Positions 6,458-10,782 of a stretch of DNA of 10,782 nt are shown here, in pieces. This DNA is from Cyanothece sp. UBA12306 (lineage in GTDB: Bacteria; Cyanobacteriota; Cyanobacteriia; Cyanobacteriales; Microcystaceae): assembly GCA_003448685.1 (NCBI GenBank), contig DLXW01000349.1, positions 38,590 through 49,371 of the forward strand. Direction: 5' to 3'. The notes under the pieces are model-generated. The model saw only the letters and a list, made by a program, of their open reading frames with translations. It was not told where the DNA came from and ran no database searches. Position 1 is the first letter of the stretch. The number at the start of each line of letters is the position of its first letter. Position numbers and translations under genes: made by a program.

Positions 6458-6526
6458 ATTGGCATTCATCCCCACCTAAAATATGAGTATGTCCTTTAGA
6501 ATTTATAGGTGGGGACTCCTGCCAAT
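6458..6526. repeat. Compound hairpin, possible transposon end
   Basis: Outer arms ATTGGCA (6458-6464) and TGCCAAT (6520-6526) pair over 7 bp. After a symmetric 4x4 internal loop, TCCCCACCTA (6469-6478) pairs with TAGGTGGGGA (6506-6515) over 10 bp, then AAAT/ATTT extends the stem. Its organisation resembles the subterminal hairpins of IS200/IS605-type elements. It is either the left end of the adjacent tnpB element or the end of a second, lost element in the opposite orientation. Confidence 0.65.
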
Positions 6527-6586
6527 AATTTTGTTAATTTCTGCTCTTGAGAAATGGCAAGAAACTGAAAATGTATCAGTAGCATA

Positions 6587-6645
6587 GGGTGGACAAACTT
6601 GAGAATTTAAGGTTTTCATCAAAAATCATAACTATTTGTCCACCC
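6587..6645. repeat. 59-bp inverted-repeat element upstream of pheT
   Basis: GGGTGGACAAA (6587-6597) and TTTGTCCACCC (6635-6645) are perfect 11-bp inverted arms around 37 AT-rich bases. No target-site duplication is visible next to the arms. It may be a miniature repeat of the TAGGGTGG...CCACCC type that I associate with cyanobacterial intergenic regions, or a leader hairpin of pheT. Confidence 0.6.
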
Positions 6646-6717
6646 CACAATATAAGCAAACAAGAGAGGACACAACAAAGGTAAACTAATAACTGGTCAA
6701 CGATCGCAGATAAAAGT

Positions 6718-9156
6718 ATGAAGATTTCGGTCAACTGGTTAAAGGAACTGGTTAACGTCACCCTGTCCCCCGAAGCATTAGCAGATATCTTAACTATTGC
6801 AGGGTTAGAAGTCGATGAAATCGAAGATCGCCGTCAGTGGGCCGACGGTTTAGTCATTGGCAAAATCATCGATCGCCAACCCCATCCTAATGCAGATAAA
6901 TTGAGCGTCTGTCAAGTAGATATTGGCAAAGAAACTCCCTTAAACATAGTCTGTGGCGCACCTAATGCCAAATCAGATATTATCGTTCCTGTGGCTACTG
7001 TGGGAACCTATTTACCCCAAATTGATCTTAAAATCAAACCCGCTAAACTGCGAGGAGTTCCCTCAGAAGGGATGATCTGTTCCCTCGCTGAAGTTGGTTT
7101 AGCTAAAGAATCGGCTGGAATCCATATTTTTGACGATAATAGCCTAAAATTAGGCTCAGATGCCCGTCCTTTCCTGGGACTCGATGATGTTATCCTCGAT
7201 ATTAGTCCCACAGCAAACCGCGCGGATGCGTTGAGTATGGTAGGGGTTGCGCGGGAAGTCGCAGCATTAACGGGAGGAAAATTAAACCTACCCCAACCAC
7301 CAGCAATTTCTTTCCCTGAAACGTCCCCCTATCCCCTAGAAGTCAATGTAAAAGACGGTAATGCTTGTCCTGCGTATCTAGGAACTGTCATCGAAAACGT
7401 CAAAATTGCTCCCTCTCCCAAATGGTTACAAAGCAGACTCGAAGCAGCAGGAGTCCGTCCCATTAATAATGTGGTGGATGTGACTAATTTAATTCTTCTC
7501 GAATGGGGACAACCTCTTCACGCATTTGATCGGGAGAAATTAGAAGCTATGGCAAAGGATAGACCTTTAACTTTAGGAGTTCGCTTTGCTAAGGAGGCAG
7601 AAACCTTAAAAACTCTTGATGATCAAGAAAGAAGTCTAAAAACAGTTAATTTGGTCATCACTGCCAATGATCACCCCGTTGCTTTAGCAGGGGTGATGGG
7701 GGGACAGGAAACCGAAGTAGACGAAAACACCCAAAATATTGTTCTAGAGGCTGCATTATTCGAGCAAGTGACCATTCGTCGTTCCTCCCGTTCCCAGAGT
7801 CTTCGTAGCGAGTCCTCAGCGCGGTATGAACGGGGAATTAATCAATCTGAGTTAGAAATAGCTTGTGGTCGTGCGATCGCTCTCATTATGGAATTGGGAG
7901 GAGGAACCCCCATGACACAAATTATCGCTGATAATCGCCAAGATCTCTCCACCGAATCCATTACCCTAAGATTAGAACGATTAAACCAGGTTTTAGGGCC
8001 TATTGAAAAAGATGGCACTATTACTGATATTGCAGCAGTTGATGTAGAACGCATTCTAACCGACCTAGGATGCACTTTAACCTCTGTTACTGGAAAAAAT
8101 GATGTTTGGACTGTCTCGGTTCCTTCCTACCGCTATCGAGACTTAGAACGGGAAATAGACTTAATTGAAGAAGTAGCGCGTTTGTATGGTTATGATCACT
8201 TCTGCGATGAACTCCCCGACAAAACCGAACCAGGAGGACTATCTTTTGATTATCAGGTTCAACGCAAGGTAAGGGAAGTGTTCCGTGGGGTAGGATTAAC
8301 CGAAGTTGTACAATATTCGTTAGTTAAACCAGAAAAAGCTGATATTGTTATTGCTAACCCTTTATTTGCCGAATATGCAGCCTTAAGGACTAATTTACTC
8401 GATGGTTTGATTGATGCGTTTGCTTATAACCAGTCCCAAGGAAATGGAGCCTTAAATGCTTTTGAAATTGGACGTATTTTCCGTATAATCGATGGAAAAG
8501 ACCAAGAATGGGATGAAGTGGCGGGAATTTTTGGCGGTGATTTTTTCCCCCAAGGACGGTGGACTCGTAGCGGAAAATCTGTTCCCATGACTTGGTATGA
8601 AGCAAAAGGTATTCTTGAAAGTGTTTTTGGACGGTTAGGGTTAGACGTAACCTACCAACCTGATGATAGCGATCAAAGGTTACATCCTGGTCGTACTGCA
8701 TCTTTATGGGTTGGGAAGAAACAGTTAGGAATTTTCGGACAATTGCATCCCCAATTACGTCAAGAAAAGGACTTACCTGACGCTGTTTTTGTCTTTACTT
8801 TAAATTTCGATATTCTGTTAGAAACTTTGGGACAAGAAGAGTTAATTACTCCCATTTTAAGTCCCTATTCTACCTATCCCGCAGTTGAACGAGATTTAGC
8901 CTTTTTTGCCTCTTTAAAAATCTCTGTTGCTGACTTAACTAAGGTGATGAATAAAGCAGGGGGTAAATTACTAACAGGGGTTGAATTATTCGATCAATAT
9001 CAAGGAGAAAATGTGCCAGAAGGACAGCGAAGTTTAGCTTTTAGTTTAGCTTATCGTGCTGGCGATCGCACTTTAACTGATGGGGATGTAGAACCAGTTC
9101 ATGACAAAATTCGTAATGCTTTAGTTAAGCAATTTGACGTTACACTTCGGAGTTAA
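6718..9156 (+). CDS. pheT: Phenylalanine--tRNA ligase beta subunit
   Basis: PheT pairs with PheS (not in this window) as an alpha2-beta2 enzyme that charges tRNA-Phe in the cytoplasm. The beta subunit binds tRNA and edits mischarged Tyr-tRNA. The 812-residue product has the full bacterial architecture. The start is [12 protein letters not shown]. The EMAP-like tRNA-binding OB domain is at about 42-152 ([27 protein letters not shown]). The B3/B4 editing domain spans about 213-385 ([27 protein letters not shown]). The B5 domain is at about 411-486 ([32 protein letters not shown]). A catalytic-like core follows ([27 protein letters not shown]). The C-terminal ferredoxin-fold anticodon-binding domain is at about 718-811 ([28 protein letters not shown]). 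Nothing is missing. As in many cyanobacteria, pheS is not directly upstream. A solo tnpB element and a 59-bp repeat precede it. Confidence 0.98.
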   Translation: MKISVNWLKELVNVTLSPEALADILTIAGLEVDEIEDRRQWADGLVIGKIIDRQPHPNADKLSVCQVDIGKETPLNIVCGAPNAKSDIIVPVATVGTYLPQIDLKIKPAKLRGVPSEGMICSLAEVGLAKESAGIHIFDDNSLKLGSDARPFLGLDDVILDISPTANRADALSMVGVAREVAALTGGKLNLPQPPAISFPETSPYPLEVNVKDGNACPAYLGTVIENVKIAPSPKWLQSRLEAAGVRPINNVVDVTNLILLEWGQPLHAFDREKLEAMAKDRPLTLGVRFAKEAETLKTLDDQERSLKTVNLVITANDHPVALAGVMGGQETEVDENTQNIVLEAALFEQVTIRRSSRSQSLRSESSARYERGINQSELEIACGRAIALIMELGGGTPMTQIIADNRQDLSTESITLRLERLNQVLGPIEKDGTITDIAAVDVERILTDLGCTLTSVTGKNDVWTVSVPSYRYRDLEREIDLIEEVARLYGYDHFCDELPDKTEPGGLSFDYQVQRKVREVFRGVGLTEVVQYSLVKPEKADIVIANPLFAEYAALRTNLLDGLIDAFAYNQSQGNGALNAFEIGRIFRIIDGKDQEWDEVAGIFGGDFFPQGRWTRSGKSVPMTWYEAKGILESVFGRLGLDVTYQPDDSDQRLHPGRTASLWVGKKQLGIFGQLHPQLRQEKDLPDAVFVFTLNFDILLETLGQEELITPILSPYSTYPAVERDLAFFASLKISVADLTKVMNKAGGKLLTGVELFDQYQGENVPEGQRSLAFSLAYRAGDRTLTDGDVEPVHDKIRNALVKQFDVTLRS

Positions 9157-9174
9157 TTATTATTATTCTGAGAC

Positions 9175-9211
9175 GGGAAAGTTTTGTGTGGGGAGTGTGG
9201 GAGGTTTGGGG
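9175..9211 (+). other. G-tract cluster after pheT (possible G-quadruplex)
   Basis: Four G-runs occur on the plus strand: GGG 9175-9177, GGGG 9190-9193, GGG 9199-9201 and GGGG 9208-9211. The gaps are 12, 5 and 6 bases. This stands out in an AT-rich spacer just after the pheT stop. It fits a relaxed G-quadruplex pattern with one long loop. No intrinsic terminator is seen in the 147-bp spacer. Confidence 0.4.
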
Positions 9212-9303
9212 TGATAAACTAATAAGATTACAAGTAAACTTTTAACAACGGATTTACTGTGAGTAATTTTATTATCAAAAAATAGTTCAATGATTTAAAA
9301 AGT

Positions 9304-10770
9304 ATGAAAAATTTTAGAACTGCTTTTTCACTTATTTTCCCAACTGTATTATCCGTATTATCTTTGATTCCTATAATACAAGTCATTTTAATAATACCAG
9401 AGTATTCAATAAGTTCAAAAATCATTGATAATTCTGAAAAAATAATTAAAGATATTAAAGAAATAAATATATCAAATCAACGTAAAATAAATGAAAAAAT
9501 TCAAGAAGTATTCAAAAATAATCCTGAACCTAAATCTCCAAAGCTTTTTGACCTAATTAATCTAGAATCAAATAATTTATTCTTTCTAGAACATCCCAAA
9601 TTGCTTGGTTTCAATATAATTTTCATTATTTTAGCTTGTGTATATTTTATTTTGGCTATTTGTTATTTTATTTGTAAATTTTGTTTTGCCTCAGAAAAGC
9701 AGCTTTTTTGTCAAATAGAATACGATGATTTTAAACAACAACTAAGTTCTTTAGATCAATTATTTAAAAATAGGGAAAGAATCCAACTTAAACATCAATT
9801 AGATAGTGTTACTCAATATAAATTTGATCAATCAGATGAATCTGAAGAAAAAATCACAATTCCTGTTGGTAAACTATGGAATTTTTTAAAAGCTTATCAA
9901 TGTGAGAAAGAGCTTCATCAATTTGAAGAATATCTTGCAAATAATAAAAATAAATCACAAAAGTTTTTCTTTTTACATATCATCATATTTTTTAAAAAGA
10001 TAGATTATTTTATTCAAACATCAACGATTGAGTTATATTTTCCTACAACTAATTGGTTAGGAATGGCTACAGGAGGAATAATATTCATAGTATCTATTCT
10101 TCCTCTTTATGAATTCTACCAGACATACAGTGAAGGAATTGCTCAGAAACAACAAGAAATTGAGCAAGAAGAAGAAAAAAATAGAATAGCTCATGAAAAA
10201 GCTTTAAATAATTCATTTACAACTTTAAACAATTATAGAGGAAAGACAAGTAAAAGACTTGGCATTTTTCGTGATTTGGAAAGATTAAATAAAGCAGGAC
10301 ATTATTTGGATGGAATCAACTTAAAGAATGCTATTTTGAGAAGAATAGATTTACGAGAAGCAATAATGAATAGTGCTAATTTATATGATACTAATTTATA
10401 TAAAGCTGATTTTAGTAATGCAGAGTTAAACTATGCAACATTCACTATCGCTTATGCAGCTAAGACAAATTTCATTAGAGCTACATTAAATGAGGCAAAA
10501 TTTAATGGTGCAACTTTGACGGAGGCAAATTTTAATGAAGCGACTTTGGTTAATGCAAGTTTTGAATGTCATAAATTAGAAACAGAAACAGAATGCAAAA
10601 AAACAACAAATTTAGACAGAGCTAATTTTAAAAGTGCTAACTTAACTAATGCTGATTTCGCCAATGCTAATTTAAACAGAACTGACTTGAGAGAAGCAAC
10701 TTTAACTAAGGTAAATTGGACTGGTGCCGATCTTTTGTGTACTGACTTTAGAAAAACAGAAATATCCTAA
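9304..10770 (+). CDS. Membrane protein with C-terminal pentapeptide repeats
   Basis: The 488-residue protein has a hydrophobic segment at about 8-32 (signal anchor or first membrane helix) and a second helix at about 102-127. There may be a weak one at about 220-236 and another at about 251-272. Between them is a polar, Lys/Glu-rich region (40-75, 130-215). A charged coiled-coil-like stretch (276-300) leads to the motif LERLNKAGHYLDGINL. Pentapeptide repeats of the A(D/N)LXX type then fill 335-421 and 436-485 and should fold as a right-handed beta-helix. They are interrupted at about 421-436 by ECHKLETETECKKTTN, which carries Cys422 and Cys431. Repeats are probably on the cytoplasmic side (inferred). 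Codon use is much more AT-rich than in pheT, especially over the first 300 codons. No Shine-Dalgarno sequence is visible. Function unknown; it may be a sensor, scaffold or membrane-tethered structural protein. Confidence 0.88.
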   Translation: MKNFRTAFSLIFPTVLSVLSLIPIIQVILIIPEYSISSKIIDNSEKIIKDIKEINISNQRKINEKIQEVFKNNPEPKSPKLFDLINLESNNLFFLEHPKLLGFNIIFIILACVYFILAICYFICKFCFASEKQLFCQIEYDDFKQQLSSLDQLFKNRERIQLKHQLDSVTQYKFDQSDESEEKITIPVGKLWNFLKAYQCEKELHQFEEYLANNKNKSQKFFFLHIIIFFKKIDYFIQTSTIELYFPTTNWLGMATGGIIFIVSILPLYEFYQTYSEGIAQKQQEIEQEEEKNRIAHEKALNNSFTTLNNYRGKTSKRLGIFRDLERLNKAGHYLDGINLKNAILRRIDLREAIMNSANLYDTNLYKADFSNAELNYATFTIAYAAKTNFIRATLNEAKFNGATLTEANFNEATLVNASFECHKLETETECKKTTNLDRANFKSANLTNADFANANLNRTDLREATLTKVNWTGADLLCTDFRKTEIS

Positions 10771-10782
10771 TTTTAACTTATT

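Larger units (their letters stand above)
5163..6526 (-). mobile_element. Solo tnpB element of the IS200/IS605 superfamily (IS1341-like), ends approximate
   Basis: The element contains an intact tnpB and no tnpA (Y1 transposase), so it could move only with a TnpA supplied elsewhere. The right end is defined by a hairpin with a 9-bp stem (5171-5201) followed by TAGTTCAC ending at 5163. The left end is less certain: a compound hairpin at 6458-6526 is the best candidate, but a closer end near the 14-bp palindrome at 6402-6415 is possible. No target duplication is expected for this superfamily. Confidence 0.55.
6389..6717. other. 329-bp intergenic region between tnpB and pheT
   Basis: The tnpB and pheT starts are divergent here. 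The region holds the 14-bp palindrome, the compound hairpin and the 59-bp inverted-repeat element described separately. No convincing gene is present. A pheT promoter must lie here, but no clear -35/-10 pair could be picked out by eye, and no Shine-Dalgarno sequence precedes the pheT ATG. Confidence 0.6.

Noticed and set aside
6576..6761. Minus-strand open frame of 61 codons with hydrophobic residues upstream of pheT
   Set aside because: It runs through the 59-bp inverted repeat and into the pheT start region. The hydrophobic look comes from AT-rich sequence, and no ribosome-binding site is seen.
8390..8701. Minus-strand open frame of 103 codons inside pheT
   Set aside because: It lies wholly within the well supported pheT frame on the opposite strand, and its translation has no recognisable domain.
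9228..9425. Minus-strand open frame of 65 codons over the start of the pentapeptide-repeat gene
   Set aside because: It is antisense to the hydrophobic N-terminus of the real gene. AT-rich membrane-helix codons often give open frames on the other strand.
1..10782. CRISPR array, tRNA or rRNA genes
   Set aside because: No regularly spaced direct repeats of 20-40 bases and no cloverleaf-like or rRNA-like sequence were seen on either strand by eye.

Overview
The window looks like a chromosomal segment of a unicellular cyanobacterium, probably near Crocosphaera/Cyanothece. Three things support this. The octamer GCGATCGC (HIP1), typical of cyanobacterial genomes, occurs five times (starting at 2377, 4425, 5088, 7873 and 9062). 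The DNA is AT-rich. The encoded proteins read as cyanobacterial versions of their families (ferredoxin-type IspG, an 812-residue PheT, a cyanobacterial-style HicB, a pentapeptide-repeat membrane protein). The genus is inference.

Layout, left to right. A truncated minus-strand gene for a basic, membrane-anchored protein runs off the left edge (1-155). It diverges from a plus-strand low-molecular-weight tyrosine phosphatase (363-842). The region between them holds two adjacent small hairpins. After a spacer with an 8-bp tandem repeat comes ispG (1021-2250), the [4Fe-4S] enzyme of the MEP isoprenoid pathway. Its stop codon interlocks with that of a convergent minus-strand gene (2247-3215) encoding two tandem RNase III-like domains, both of which have lost most catalytic acidic residues. 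A 338-bp AT-rich gap with a good sigma-70-type promoter separates this from a minus-strand GT-A-like glycosyltransferase (3554-4480).

The centre (about 4600-6650) is the accessory region. It carries a HicBA toxin-antitoxin pair on the minus strand (hicB 4862-5134, hicA 4654-4884). A broken 46-bp relic of a second hicB lies next to the end of hicA. Immediately upstream of hicB is a solo tnpB (5177-6382), the RNA-guided nuclease of IS200/IS605-type elements, with no tnpA in the window. The tnpB right-end hairpin overlaps its stop codon and ends about 28 bp before the hicB start codon. The predicted omega-RNA guide would therefore be the hicB leader, and hicBA probably depends on transcription coming through the element. 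A large compound hairpin (6458-6526) and a 59-bp inverted-repeat element (6587-6645) fill the space before pheT.

The right part is pheT (6718-9156), the phenylalanyl-tRNA synthetase beta subunit. It is followed by a G-rich spacer and a very AT-rich gene for a membrane protein with C-terminal pentapeptide repeats (9304-10770).

The housekeeping genes (ispG, pheT, tyrosine phosphatase) form no obvious operon with each other. The most interesting parts are the doubly degenerate RNase III-like protein and the tnpB/hicBA arrangement with its hicB relic. No CRISPR array, tRNA or rRNA was seen.
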